A DNA stretch of 50,483 bases from positions 1-50,483 of the forward strand of contig JAPKCH010000010.1 in the NCBI GenBank assembly GCA_026421185.1. The letters are read 5' to 3'. This DNA comes from Dehalococcoidia bacterium. GTDB lineage: Bacteria > Chloroflexota > Dehalococcoidia > Lucifugimonadales > Lucifugimonadaceae. Positions 8,649 to 18,549 of the stretch are shown here, piece by piece (the stretch's first letter is position 1; every line of letters starts with the position of its first letter). The notes beneath the pieces were generated by a model. The model did no database searches, was not told the DNA's origin, and worked only from the letters and a program-made list of their open reading frames with translations. The position numbers and the translations under genes are program-made.

Positions 8649-9812
8649 ATGGAACGCGAATCACTTTTGAAACCTGGATCGACTATTGGCATCATAGGCG
8701 GTGGACAGTTGGGGCGAATGCTCGCAATTGCCGCTCGCCAGATGGATTACAAGACAATTGTGTTGGATCCAGATCCGGGTTGCCCAACTGGGCAGGTAGC
8801 CGATGGGCAGATTACAGAGGCGTACTCAAGCCGAGATGCGTCTCGTGAGCTTGCTCGTTCGACCGACGTTGTTACTTACGAGTTCGAAAACGTTGATGCT
8901 GACTCCGTTTCAGCGGCGGCTGAACTCAAGCCAGTTCTCCCATCTGCATCTGTTCTGCGAACAACCCAGCATCGATTACATGAGAAGAACGCTCTTCTCA
9001 AAGCAGGTGTTTCTGTTGCTCCGTTCCGAAATGTTGAATCACTGAGTGATCTGCAGAAAGCTGCGGTTGATCTTGGGTACCCTATGGTGCTGAAGACATC
9101 TACTCAGGGTTACGATGGTAAGGGGCAGATGATCATCACCCGTGCGGAAGATATTGAGCATTCTTACGAAGTTCTTAGTAGCCCTAAAGTTGAATTGATC
9201 GTCGAACAGTTCGTTCCGTTCCAGATGGAAATTTCGACAATTTGCGCCCGGACTGCTGATGGCACAACTGCAACATTCCCACCTGCAGAGAATATTCACC
9301 TTAATCATATTCTTGATGTATCAATAGTTCCGCCGAGAGTATCGGAAGCTGTTATCGAGAAGGCTCGATTGCTCGCAGCATATATTGCTGATGAGCTCGA
9401 TGTAGTCGGGCTTATTTCAGTTGAAATGTTCGTTACGAAAGAGAACGAACTGTTAGTAAACGAGCTGGCGCCACGCCCTCACAATTCAGGCCACTACACG
9501 ATGGACGGTTGTGACACTTCACAGTTCGAGCAGTTGGTGCGAGTGCTGGCAGGGTTGCCTATTTCTGAACCTCACCTTCACTCGCCAACCGTGATGGTGA
9601 ATCTGCTTGGTGAAGTGTGGGTAGACACCGATGGTGACCCCGATTGGGGATGTGCGCTCGAATTGCCTGGCGTGAGCTTGCACTTGTACGGCAAGGCTGA
9701 GCCACGAGTGGGACGCAAGATGGGGCACATCAACGTGGTTGCTGAAACTGTTGAAGATGCGCTGCACATTGCCACACAGGCAAGAGACAGGGCATGGCGG
9801 CGCAGCCGGTAG
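8649..9812 (+). CDS. purK: 5-(carboxyamino)imidazole ribonucleotide synthase PurK
   Basis: The 387-residue ATP-grasp enzyme carboxylates AIR to N5-CAIR, the substrate of PurE. The N-terminal nucleotide-binding start GIIGGGQLGRML is diagnostic. It is followed by VVTYEFENVD, VLKTSTQGYDGKGQ (ATP-grasp), EQFVPF, VEMFVT and NELAPRPHNSGHYTMDGC, all typical of PurK. It lies 15 bases after purE. A 7-bp hairpin overlaps its stop codon. Confidence 0.96.
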   Translation: MERESLLKPGSTIGIIGGGQLGRMLAIAARQMDYKTIVLDPDPGCPTGQVADGQITEAYSSRDASRELARSTDVVTYEFENVDADSVSAAAELKPVLPSASVLRTTQHRLHEKNALLKAGVSVAPFRNVESLSDLQKAAVDLGYPMVLKTSTQGYDGKGQMIITRAEDIEHSYEVLSSPKVELIVEQFVPFQMEISTICARTADGTTATFPPAENIHLNHILDVSIVPPRVSEAVIEKARLLAAYIADELDVVGLISVEMFVTKENELLVNELAPRPHNSGHYTMDGCDTSQFEQLVRVLAGLPISEPHLHSPTVMVNLLGEVWVDTDGDPDWGCALELPGVSLHLYGKAEPRVGRKMGHINVVAETVEDALHIATQARDRAWRRSR

Positions 9813-9820
9813 TCCGGCTG
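9803..9820. terminator. GC-rich hairpin at the purK stop codon
   Basis: CAGCCGG (9803-9809) pairs perfectly with CCGGCTG (9814-9820) over a four-base loop. It lies between convergent purK and the ABC operon. It has no clean T run, so termination is only a guess. Confidence 0.4.
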
Positions 9821-9839
9821 GGGTCATGTTTAATTCTAC

Positions 9840-10622
9840 TTATTCGTCCGAATCCGGGCGTTTGAACTGAGAGTGGGTGTCGACGTTTTTGCCTGATTCA
9901 GTTAGTTCGATCTCGCCGTTGTGAACGGTGTAAATCTTGTCGGACATATCGAGAAGCGTGCGGTCGTGAGTTGTTGCCACGATAGACATGTCTTCTTCAG
10001 TGACCATCTGACGGAACAGTCCGAAAATCTCGGCAGCGTTCACAGAATCAAGTTCACCTGTCGGTTCGTCAGCAAGAATTACATTCGGCTTCATGGCGAC
10101 TGCACGAGCGATAGAGATACGCTGCTGTTCACCACCGGACAGTTCGTATGGACGGTGCTTAGCTCGGCGGCCTAACCCGACGATATCTAGTACTTCGTTC
10201 GTGCGCTTCGATCGTTCGGAAGCGCCAATGCCAGCTATTCGCATCGGAAGTTCTACGTTCTCGTATGCAGATAGGAGCGGAAGTAGCGCAAACGACTGGA
10301 ATACCACACCAATTCGGTGACGTCGCAGTTGGATGAACTGCTTCTCGCTAAATTTCTCCATGTCTTCGCCTTCGAACAGCACTTGGCCTGATGTTGGGTG
10401 GTCGAGACCAGCCAACATGTTCAAAAGCGTGGTTTTTCCGGAGCCGGAACGACCAACAAGAGTGATAAATTCACCGATTCTTACGTCGAGATCAACTTCT
10501 AGAACAGCGTGAACTGTTTCGCCAGAGAGTTCGTATTCACGAGATGCTTTGATTGCCTGAATAATTGGAGTGGTGGCACCACGTGATTCTTTGGCTATAG
10601 TCTGCTCAGTCGCCTGATTCAA
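9840..10622 (-). CDS. ABC transporter ATP-binding protein (MacB/LolD type)
   Basis: The 260-residue ATPase has Walker A GRSGSGKT (57-64), the Q-loop in VVFQSFALLP, the signature LSGGEQQR, Walker B VILADEPTGELD and the H-loop in TTHD. These are the traits of ATPases that drive FtsX/MacB-type permeases from the cytoplasm. It starts with TTG at 10622, inside the end of the preceding ATPase gene (17-base overlap), with AGGG a few bases upstream; the two are probably translationally coupled. It is the last gene of the four-gene operon. The exported substrate is unknown. Confidence 0.92.
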   Translation of the reverse strand: MNQATEQTIAKESRGATTPIIQAIKASREYELSGETVHAVLEVDLDVRIGEFITLVGRSGSGKTTLLNMLAGLDHPTSGQVLFEGEDMEKFSEKQFIQLRRHRIGVVFQSFALLPLLSAYENVELPMRIAGIGASERSKRTNEVLDIVGLGRRAKHRPYELSGGEQQRISIARAVAMKPNVILADEPTGELDSVNAAEIFGLFRQMVTEEDMSIVATTHDRTLLDMSDKIYTVHNGEIELTESGKNVDTHSQFKRPDSDE

Positions 10623-11484
10623 GTGTCACCCTTCCATCCTTCATATCTACTCGGACTCTCCGTCCGATATTCAGTTCATCGAGAATATCTCGAGGAATCT
10701 GTACTGACCCTCCCGAGTCGATCAGCAAGAACTCTTCTGTGTCACTGGTACCACCACCGAGTTTTCGTTCGAATGAAACTTCTCTGGTGGTTTCTGTACT
10801 GGTTTTGCCGTCCTTGATAGCAACGGCACGACCAACGCTGGTTGCGATTGCAGGGTCGTGAGTAACGATGACGATAGTTGTTCCGATGTCTTGGTTTACC
10901 TTGTTTAGAAGTTCAAGAACTTCTTTACCGGTTTTGTCGTCTAGTTCACCAGTCGGTTCGTCTGCTAGTAGTAAAGGCGGTTGGTTGGACAGCCCTACTG
11001 CGATGGCGACACGCTGTTGCTCGCCACCGGAAAGCTGTGCAGGTTTGTGGGCGGACCGATCGCCAAGACCTACAACATTGAGTAGCTCTTGAGCACGTTC
11101 TCTGCGATCAGAACCCGAAGCTCCTGATATGACCATTGGTAGCTCGACGTTTTCAAGCGCTGTTAGATATGGAAACAGGTTCCGTGATGTTTCCTGCCAT
11201 ATGAAGCCGACTTCGTGACGACGGTATTCGACAACTTCTTTATTGGTCATCTGAAGCAAATCGTAGTCGCCCACTCGGATTGTTCCGGCCGAAGGAGCGT
11301 CGTAGCCAGCGAGAATGTTTAGAAGTGTAGATTTACCACTACCTGATGCACCTACGATAGCGATGATTTCGCCAGCGGTGACATTGAGTTCAAGCCCGCG
11401 TAATGCCACGACTTCAAGATCGGCAGCTTTGTAGATCTTGAATAGACCATTGCAATCGATATAAGCAGAATTCGGTGTTGTCAC
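10606..11484 (-). CDS. ABC transporter ATP-binding protein with AbrB-like C-terminal domain
   Basis: Residues 1-230 form a MacB/LolD-type ATPase: Walker A GASGSGKS (45-52), signature LSGGEQQR, Walker B LLLADEPTGELD and H-loop THDPA. After a linker of about 20 residues, residues 248-292 resemble a SpoVT/AbrB swapped-hairpin domain (LLIDSGGSVQIPRDILDELN, then RRVRVDMKDGRVTLE). AbrB domains normally bind DNA as dimers. In an ABC ATPase the domain may instead serve dimerisation or regulation, which is inference. It lies 40 bases after the 1184-residue permease gene and overlaps the second ATPase gene. Two ATPases beside two permeases suggest a hetero-oligomeric exporter. Confidence 0.9.
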   Translation of the reverse strand: MTTPNSAYIDCNGLFKIYKAADLEVVALRGLELNVTAGEIIAIVGASGSGKSTLLNILAGYDAPSAGTIRVGDYDLLQMTNKEVVEYRRHEVGFIWQETSRNLFPYLTALENVELPMVISGASGSDRRERAQELLNVVGLGDRSAHKPAQLSGGEQQRVAIAVGLSNQPPLLLADEPTGELDDKTGKEVLELLNKVNQDIGTTIVIVTHDPAIATSVGRAVAIKDGKTSTETTREVSFERKLGGGTSDTEEFLLIDSGGSVQIPRDILDELNIGRRVRVDMKDGRVTLESGD

Positions 11485-11524
11485 TTAGCGTCACCTTTAT
11501 TTAACGTACGAACGATCATTCCTA

Positions 11525-14500
11525 TTAACTTTCACCCATTCTCATGATGCGGTGTATCGACATTCGGTAGACGGAAATCAGGATAAGCCCAATGACCACG
11601 AGGAATACTACCCCCAAAAGGCCGAAAGTGATTCCAAATCCTAACCAGTCTATTTTAACTGCCATAGGTGGGACGACTACAGCATTTTCGCCTGAACTGG
11701 CGAGGTACGGCATTATCGTTGAACCCATTCGGGCGCCCATTAGTATTCCGAGTGCGACTGCAACCCCGATTACCATCACCTGTTCCAATACAACAAGGAA
11801 CAGCATTTGTTTCATAGAGAGTCCGATAGTTCGCAACAGAGCCAGCTCTGTACGGCGTCCATCGAACGAGACTTTTGCATGAACCAAGAATCCAATGGCG
11901 CTAACGATTAGCACTGTAAAGAAAGCGATACCGAGCAGCGCTCGCCAGCCTGCAGAGACGAGCGGGTCGAACGCCACACCTGCTAGTTCTTGGCTTCGAT
12001 CAAGTACGTTTGAGCCTGGTCGAATTCGAAGAGCCGAAAGTTTGTTTATTATATCTGGTATCGCTCGATCACCTGCGACCACTGATTCAAGAACGCCTTC
12101 TTCTGACAAGAGCAGTTCGGAACCTTGTATCGTCGAAATCCAATATTCTGTCGGCTGAATATTGCCGGTGGTTCGAGTGATGTTTAGGCGTTCGTGAATT
12201 GATTCAAAATCAGCTATCAGGAACGGCTTTTCATCGAGTGCAAGAGTTGGGAAGTAGTCGATTACATCACGAATGGAAATATTAAACGGGACTCCGTCGA
12301 GGGCGATTTGAATAGGTTTGCCTTCCTCACCGCCATAACGTTCGATGAACGTTGTGCTTGCGATGACTGGTACGATTTCCAACTCAGATCCGTGAGCCAG
12401 CCCACGATATTCACGCGGAAGAGATGATGTCCAGCGAAGTCGAGCTACGCCTTCAACTGGCGTGCCATCAGGCAAACTCGCATAACCAAGATTGTCACCG
12501 AGTGCTTCGCGGGTCGGAGCCATCGTTCGCCAGTTGTTGACGGAATCGAATGTTTCGATGATGACTAGTTCAGTTCCGGTCTCATCTAGCACCGCAATGT
12601 CGTCGATATCTATAGCTGCTGGGGCAAGACCATTTTCGTAGTCGATCACGCCGATCGAATGAAGACGAATCGGTAACTTTACGCCGATCACAGGCAGGAT
12701 CGTCTTTGCTGCCGTCATACCCGGCAGAGGAATAAGTCCTCGCACACCGCGGAACGGTGTAGCTTGAATGGCGGAACCGATGCGGCACCATTCTGGCGAT
12801 TCACCATCTACGGGAACACCGCAGTTGAATCTCAATTGGTCAGACGCCAATGGGACCATCGTTCCGAGTGGAACTGAGAAAAATTGTCCGTTCGCATCCG
12901 ACAATCTGGCGACTAAGAAAGTTGATGGTTGCCTGATTAGCGGCAAGATTCGTGCAGTGAGCCAGCGTCCATTTGTCGGAAGCTCGATTCCTGCCGCTCC
13001 ACCGACGTTGAGCACTGCTGCCTTCTGGTCGAACGGAGAAAGATCAAAGTCCTCTCTGAACCATCCAACGTCTTCGATGGTGTCGATATTGACTCCAATG
13101 AACTGGAATCCCTCGACGTTCACCCCTGAGGTGATGTTTGCCGTTTCACGATAAATCGGTGAAGCAGCCTCAACATTTTCTAGTTCGCTTAGTTCGTCAA
13201 CTACAGAGACCGATACTCCATTATCACGAATGTTTAAGCCCGTGATTTTTACATCAGCGCCAGTGCGATAGTAGGCAGTGTCGATAGCGCTTTGCTGGAG
13301 GGTTGCTCCAAAGCTCGACGCGAACACGCCCAAAGCGGCTGTAAGGATCAGCAGCAGGGAGAGTCGAGAGTGGTGCGCAGGGTTTCGTGCCATTTGCCAG
13401 ATTACGAGAATAAACGCAGGTGGTGTGATTTTTGTCAACGGACGTCTCGACAGAATCCTGCCAGTGAAGTCCATCGCAACTGGGAATATTCTGAGCAGTA
13501 CCAAACCAGCAGCTACGAGGAAAATCGCAGGAACTCCAAGGATGAGCTGATTGACCGTAGTTTCACCAAAAATACTTACTGCTACGAACGAACCCTGCTT
13601 GGTGAGTTGCCAGAAAAGGAACATCACTAAGGCCAAGAATCCGAGATCTAGATAGTAGCGTTGAACGAGAGCCAACTTGGCAGGGCGCGCTCGTGAAACT
13701 CGACTTGCAAGTAATCCTAATCGAGTGGCTCTGAGTGCAGGAATAAATAGCGCTAGTAAGCCTAGAAGCCCTCCAAAGAACGCCATTCGGAATGCAGCGA
13801 GGGTCAGTCTTACTGGTAGTGGGTCTCCACCGTTTAGTTCGCTGTATATTGGCAGTACACCGATGAATCCAACTCCGAGCAGCGCAAGGAATGGACCGGT
13901 GACTGCGGCAATTGCCGCAAGGAATCCAGCTTCGATTACAAATACTGCGAGAATCTGACGAGATGTTGCTCCACGAGTTCGTAGTAGCTCTACTTCGCTG
14001 CGCTGCGCGTCTACTAGTAGTGACGCCAGTGTTACGACGTAGTAGAGAACGACGAGAACGATCAGGATCAACACGATGAACATCGGAAGCCGGTTGAAAA
14101 ACAGATCTGTTTCGAATGCGCTCAAAACTTGAGGGAGATCGGAACGAAGTAAGAAGCCGTCGACGATTGCTTTGAGTTCACGCTCGGTCGCATCTATGGT
14201 GTTTCGAATCGATTCGGTTTCAGATGCTGCAATGCGTTCTGGGTCGATATCGAGCCACCATGCATAGTCGGTTCCCATATTCGGGAAGTACGGGCCGAGT
14301 CCTTCAAGGATGGTTTGTTCAGGAACTACGAATCGAGCGAACTGAAGAGTGTCGGTTCGAGATCCGAATGCTTCGTTCTGAATTCGCCAGTGATCCTTTT
14401 CAGGATCGGCACGTTCGTACAGGCCCGTAACGAGAATATTTACCCTGTCGTGGGTATCTTCCCAATGTGGTCGCGCAGGGTAGATATCGCCAACACTGAT

Positions 14501-15079
14501 GCCCATTGCTGACGCTGATTGCACATCGATAATTCCTTCGATATGGAGCGAATCATCAGATGCAATGGTAGTTGCTGGACGCGCTAGCGACCCTTCGACG
14601 ATATTTACACGATTTTCGACTTTAGGGAGTGTCATCATCGTGACTCGTCGGCAGTCACATTCGATTAATCCATCGGCATCGCCTGAATTAGTGCCGAGGT
14701 TCGAGCTACAAGGACAATCAGCGGGATCCACTAAGGCTGGAGGCAAGTCTACGAAGAAAGTCCAAGTTTTTATTGCGAACTCAGTTTGATCTAGAAAATG
14801 ACTGAAATTACGAACGATTGAGCCATTCATCGCATCGACCATCACTGAATGCGTTTCAGGATTTGTGGGCACTTGCCCCGCTTCTACTAACACGTCGAGC
14901 TCTGATTGTTCATGAGTCGAGAGTGCGCGTTGAAGAGCTACGTCTCGCAGAGCGTCGAAGAAGATAACCGAACTCGCCATGATCGTAGACGCGAGAACAA
15001 CACCCACTACAACTGCTGAGAGCAGTCGCCAGTGAGAAAGCGTTCGCTTAACGATGAGTTGGAAAGAGTTACCGATCAT
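11525..15079 (-). CDS. Large FtsX-type ABC transporter permease (B)
   Basis: The 1184-residue membrane protein has an N-terminal transmembrane helix (about 17-40). A large extracytoplasmic region follows, then a cluster of helices with an FtsX core (about 330-600). A second extracytoplasmic region and a C-terminal FtsX domain (about 1020-1184, with RRTELALLRTIGLS) complete it. SRVSRARPAKLALVQRYYLD is the conserved cytoplasmic link. It is a paralogue of the next gene upstream. Its ATG overlaps that gene's stop by four bases (ATGA), so translation is coupled. Residues encoded by 12681-12728 ([16 protein letters not shown]) are copied exactly from purE and have no counterpart in the paralogue. 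The substrate is unknown; lipid, lipoprotein or peptide export is typical for the family. Confidence 0.9.
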   Translation of the reverse strand: MIGNSFQLIVKRTLSHWRLLSAVVVGVVLASTIMASSVIFFDALRDVALQRALSTHEQSELDVLVEAGQVPTNPETHSVMVDAMNGSIVRNFSHFLDQTEFAIKTWTFFVDLPPALVDPADCPCSSNLGTNSGDADGLIECDCRRVTMMTLPKVENRVNIVEGSLARPATTIASDDSLHIEGIIDVQSASAMGISVGDIYPARPHWEDTHDRVNILVTGLYERADPEKDHWRIQNEAFGSRTDTLQFARFVVPEQTILEGLGPYFPNMGTDYAWWLDIDPERIAASETESIRNTIDATERELKAIVDGFLLRSDLPQVLSAFETDLFFNRLPMFIVLILIVLVVLYYVVTLASLLVDAQRSEVELLRTRGATSRQILAVFVIEAGFLAAIAAVTGPFLALLGVGFIGVLPIYSELNGGDPLPVRLTLAAFRMAFFGGLLGLLALFIPALRATRLGLLASRVSRARPAKLALVQRYYLDLGFLALVMFLFWQLTKQGSFVAVSIFGETTVNQLILGVPAIFLVAAGLVLLRIFPVAMDFTGRILSRRPLTKITPPAFILVIWQMARNPAHHSRLSLLLILTAALGVFASSFGATLQQSAIDTAYYRTGADVKITGLNIRDNGVSVSVVDELSELENVEAASPIYRETANITSGVNVEGFQFIGVNIDTIEDVGWFREDFDLSPFDQKAAVLNVGGAAGIELPTNGRWLTARILPLIRQPSTFLVARLSDANGQFFSVPLGTMVPLASDQLRFNCGVPVDGESPEWCRIGSAIQATPFRGVRGLIPLPGMTAAKTILPVIGVKLPIRLHSIGVIDYENGLAPAAIDIDDIAVLDETGTELVIIETFDSVNNWRTMAPTREALGDNLGYASLPDGTPVEGVARLRWTSSLPREYRGLAHGSELEIVPVIASTTFIERYGGEEGKPIQIALDGVPFNISIRDVIDYFPTLALDEKPFLIADFESIHERLNITRTTGNIQPTEYWISTIQGSELLLSEEGVLESVVAGDRAIPDIINKLSALRIRPGSNVLDRSQELAGVAFDPLVSAGWRALLGIAFFTVLIVSAIGFLVHAKVSFDGRRTELALLRTIGLSMKQMLFLVVLEQVMVIGVAVALGILMGARMGSTIMPYLASSGENAVVVPPMAVKIDWLGFGITFGLLGVVFLVVIGLILISVYRMSIHRIMRMGES
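12681..12728 (-). repeat. 48-base exact repeat, copy 2 (within permease B)
   Basis: Read on the minus strand, this is identical to 8348-8395 of purE, with the first base in the third codon position in both genes. The same 16-residue peptide is therefore read. The stretch is 16 codons long and leaves the permease frame intact. The flanks read RGLIP before and KLPIRLHSIGV after, and look like ordinary permease sequence. Confidence 0.95.
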
Positions 15080-18000
15080 GTTGAGGTTGCTGAGAATCCT
15101 TCTCGAGCCATTCGGGCAATTTTAATTCTTTGGAATGAAAGTATGGATTTGACGACTCCGGCCAGAGCGATCGTAAATATCGCAGCGATTGTAACTAAAG
15201 GGAGCATCCAATTGGTTTGCAGTATAAATGGCGGCAATAATTGCTCCCCATTGCCGGTGTGAGCCATTGATCCGACCATCAATGAACTGACGGCGATTCC
15301 AGTTCCAATTCCAACTAGCACACCCACAAGAATTGCGGGAAATAGCTCGGCTATCGTACTTATACAGTGGTCGCGACTGCTTCCGCCCAAAGCGAGTACC
15401 AAGGCGGAATCTCCTTTGGTTCTTAATGAATATGCCGCTAAGAATATTGCATATGACAGTAGCACTATCAGCCCTGACACTATCGTTGCGAGGATGCTCA
15501 TTCCGCGCCATCCCGCCACGGCGACTGGGTCGGTAAACGTGCTGTTTATGAGTTGATCACGTGAATCGATTCTGGCGAGTCTAAAAACACCTCGGACGTT
15601 TTTAGTAATTTCCTTATTCCGAAGTTCGGAAGGTGCGAGAGTGGCGAATAGTTCGTTCGGGGTTATGGTTTTTCGACCACGTAGTTCTACGAAATCTATG
15701 ATGGCGTCGATATCTGCAACAGCAAATGGTCCTTTTTGAGGATCGATGGTTGGGAAGTATTCGATGGCTTCAATTACCTCAACAGGAACTAGTCCGCCTT
15801 GAACATCGATCATGAACGGTCGGTTCAGTCCAACTCCTGATTGGTCCAAGAACAACTGACTGGCGATAATCGGTATCGGTCGGTTTACTGCTCGGCGATA
15901 AATACCTCTGATTCCCTCGCTCGAACCTCTGCCGAGGGATATGTTTCCAACCCCGACCCCAACGTCACCTTCGGCTACACCTGAAATACCTTCAGGCTCG
16001 CCAGTAATAGTGAATATAGTGTCTTCGCCTTCAGCTGTAGGCAGTCCAGTCCATAATTCAGGTAAGTCGAAATCTACTACGAGATGCTTTGTGCCGTCTG
16101 AAGTCGTGATTACTAGGTCATCTACGAGCAAATTAGTTAGAGGAGCGCTGTCGTCCTCTGCATTAATAAAAGTTTGAATCGAAGCGATTTCGACTGGCTC
16201 TGTAAATTTAGATAGCCGAGCTGATGTATGAAACCAGTCTTCCTCAAATAGCCCCATATTTATCGTGTGGGTGTCGCCTAGCCCGTCTTTCAAAACGATC
16301 CATAGTTCAAGATTTGGTGTTACTGGTTTATTTCTCACCCATATGGACATTTCAGTGGCGTCAGGAGGTAGTTGAATAGGCTCTGGGAGTACTCGAACCG
16401 CAAGACGATCGACGATCTGACTTATCGGAACCACAGAATTCGAAAAATCATCTCTAAACCATGCAACTTTCTGAAAGTTGACCGGGTCGATAGCAAACAA
16501 TGTGAACAGTGTTCCAGTTGAAGTGGTTCCTACGGATGATCCGGTTCGAAGAGCTGGTGTAACTACATCGGTTGACTCAAGATCACGCACCTCTTGAAGC
16601 TGCTCACGTCCTACTTGGCCTGTCGACCCGGTCGTAGTCACGTGGATGTCAGATCCAGTGCTATAGAAAACCTGCTCATTGGTGGATCGTTCTAAGGTCG
16701 ATACGACCGACCCCGCGACAATTCCGGTACTAATCGCCAGTGTGAATGCCAGCATTGGCCAGCCGTGGAAGAAAGGTCGGCGTGCCACGCTGGCTAGGCC
16801 AAGTCCTAGAGCCGTTGAATTACCTCGTAATCCAATGCCGGCTATTACTCGAGTAATCATCGGGAAGAGTCGTAGTGCAACCAACGAGCTAGCGATAACG
16901 ATTAAGACCGGGGCTGCTAACAGGCTGAGGTCTAGAGAGATATCACCCTCTCTCTCCGAACGAACTACGCTGTTTCTAGCTCCGACTTCCCACCAAAGAA
17001 TTCCACTTAATGCGACCACTAAGGCGTCGACGTAGAAACGCTGAAACCACGGAGCGCCAACTGGTCGTGCATCGGATGATCGAGACGCAGCGAGTGTGGA
17101 CTTGTCCCAAAATGAAGATGCTGCCGTTATTAGCATCACAGTGCCGACTGCGGCTCCGAACGACCATATCCAGCCTGATAGAGATAGTTCGACCGGCATG
17201 CTGCTGCCGTTGGTTATTGATGAGTACGCAGGCAGATATCCAAGAGCGCCGATAGCCACTATCGAAGCAAGTGGAGCGATTATTGCTGCAGGAATCGAAA
17301 TAACAGCTGCTTCGAGCATATTAACGGCGAGCTGCTGCTTGATGTTGAAGCCTCGGCTTCTGAGCATCATATATCCGTATACCCGGTGTTTTCCGAGTAG
17401 GCCTACAGCCATTGTTAGATAAAAGGCTACACATGCAAGGATTAGCAGCGCCAAAAGCATCAGCGGGATTCTGCCGAATAATGCTCGCTGCTTCATCGAT
17501 TCAATTCTTGGAATCATTTCGGTGATTACGAACGGACGAGCGACGTTTTCTTCCAATTGCGTCGCTAATCCACCAAATGCTGATTCAAGTTCAGCTACAG
17601 ATTTTGTAGCCAGTAAATTTTCATCTGTGTATATAAACCAATCGTAAGACGCCGGAAGCCCTGAATTGGCTTCTGCTACCTCAGTGAACATCGAATTGCT
17701 TGTAGGAAGCATGATCAACGGCTGCTCACGCCCGACGATAGCTGGTGCGAGATACGCTTCGCCGAGTTGCATCCAAAAAACTTCTTTAGGGTTTGCTTGT
17801 TCGAAGGTTCCTGTTACTACGGCGCGAACAAGTCCGGTGCCACGTGCGATTGGCTGAGAATTGATCACATCGCCGATGGATATCCTCAGAAGTTTTGCTC
17901 GATCGTGCATTACGGCGACTTCAATCGTCGTTTCACCTTTAACAATGCTGGTTGCGTCAGTCGGAGCTACGCCCTCTATGAATGTGACGTGATCGGTGAA

Positions 18001-18345
18001 ATTCTCTATGTATTGAAACGAACTGAGAGAGGCGTCGCCATCCTGTCGCATTGGTTGGTTAAGCCAGCCCCACCAGTGCTCTCGACTCTTGGTTAGGCGG
18101 GTGGTGTCAGTTACCAAATCGCCCAGATGTTTTTCAGTAGCTTCAAAAATTTCAGCGTCAGCAAGGACATGGTCTTCGTAGGCGAGCGGTACCCATGAAG
18201 TATTGATGTGGACATTTGTGTTTACATCGCCAATGTCCTCGACCGCCGCACGCATCGATATAATTTCAAGCGAACGACTGTACTGAGGAATGCCCGATGT
18301 GGTGGCCGTTGCGAATAGCGCACCGACCATTAATCCGATGATCAT
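15076..18345 (-). CDS. Large FtsX-type ABC transporter permease (A)
   Basis: This is the first gene of the operon: 1089 residues, with the same plan as permease B. There is an N-terminal helix (MIIGLMVGALFATATT), a long extracytoplasmic domain, helices at about 290-440 and 470-600, a second extracytoplasmic domain, and a C-terminal FtsX helix bundle (about 940-1089). The ATG at 18345 starts right at the first helix. The frame stays open upstream to a TAA at 18406-18408 and codes for LIRLIRARASSDRW, which looks like the cytoplasmic lead of this family. No ATG, GTG or TTG occurs there, so the true start may be unusual (CTG at 18393) or a base may be wrong. The operon is divergent from the HtrA-like gene. 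Confidence 0.88.
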   Translation of the reverse strand: MIIGLMVGALFATATTSGIPQYSRSLEIISMRAAVEDIGDVNTNVHINTSWVPLAYEDHVLADAEIFEATEKHLGDLVTDTTRLTKSREHWWGWLNQPMRQDGDASLSSFQYIENFTDHVTFIEGVAPTDATSIVKGETTIEVAVMHDRAKLLRISIGDVINSQPIARGTGLVRAVVTGTFEQANPKEVFWMQLGEAYLAPAIVGREQPLIMLPTSNSMFTEVAEANSGLPASYDWFIYTDENLLATKSVAELESAFGGLATQLEENVARPFVITEMIPRIESMKQRALFGRIPLMLLALLILACVAFYLTMAVGLLGKHRVYGYMMLRSRGFNIKQQLAVNMLEAAVISIPAAIIAPLASIVAIGALGYLPAYSSITNGSSMPVELSLSGWIWSFGAAVGTVMLITAASSFWDKSTLAASRSSDARPVGAPWFQRFYVDALVVALSGILWWEVGARNSVVRSEREGDISLDLSLLAAPVLIVIASSLVALRLFPMITRVIAGIGLRGNSTALGLGLASVARRPFFHGWPMLAFTLAISTGIVAGSVVSTLERSTNEQVFYSTGSDIHVTTTGSTGQVGREQLQEVRDLESTDVVTPALRTGSSVGTTSTGTLFTLFAIDPVNFQKVAWFRDDFSNSVVPISQIVDRLAVRVLPEPIQLPPDATEMSIWVRNKPVTPNLELWIVLKDGLGDTHTINMGLFEEDWFHTSARLSKFTEPVEIASIQTFINAEDDSAPLTNLLVDDLVITTSDGTKHLVVDFDLPELWTGLPTAEGEDTIFTITGEPEGISGVAEGDVGVGVGNISLGRGSSEGIRGIYRRAVNRPIPIIASQLFLDQSGVGLNRPFMIDVQGGLVPVEVIEAIEYFPTIDPQKGPFAVADIDAIIDFVELRGRKTITPNELFATLAPSELRNKEITKNVRGVFRLARIDSRDQLINSTFTDPVAVAGWRGMSILATIVSGLIVLLSYAIFLAAYSLRTKGDSALVLALGGSSRDHCISTIAELFPAILVGVLVGIGTGIAVSSLMVGSMAHTGNGEQLLPPFILQTNWMLPLVTIAAIFTIALAGVVKSILSFQRIKIARMAREGFSATST

Positions 18346-18549
18346 CCATCGATCGGAACTGGCTCGGGCTCTGATTAGTCTTATTAGGCTCAGATTTGTA
18401 CTCGTTTATTCCGTTATCAAAGTATCCAGCCAATTCAACGCAACGTTTCTGATTGGCGCTACATAGAATATCCACCAGCGATAAGTGTTGTTGCTTGATA
18501 CGCTGGCAGTACGGAATTCGGTCTATTCGATGCAGACATTACCATCACT

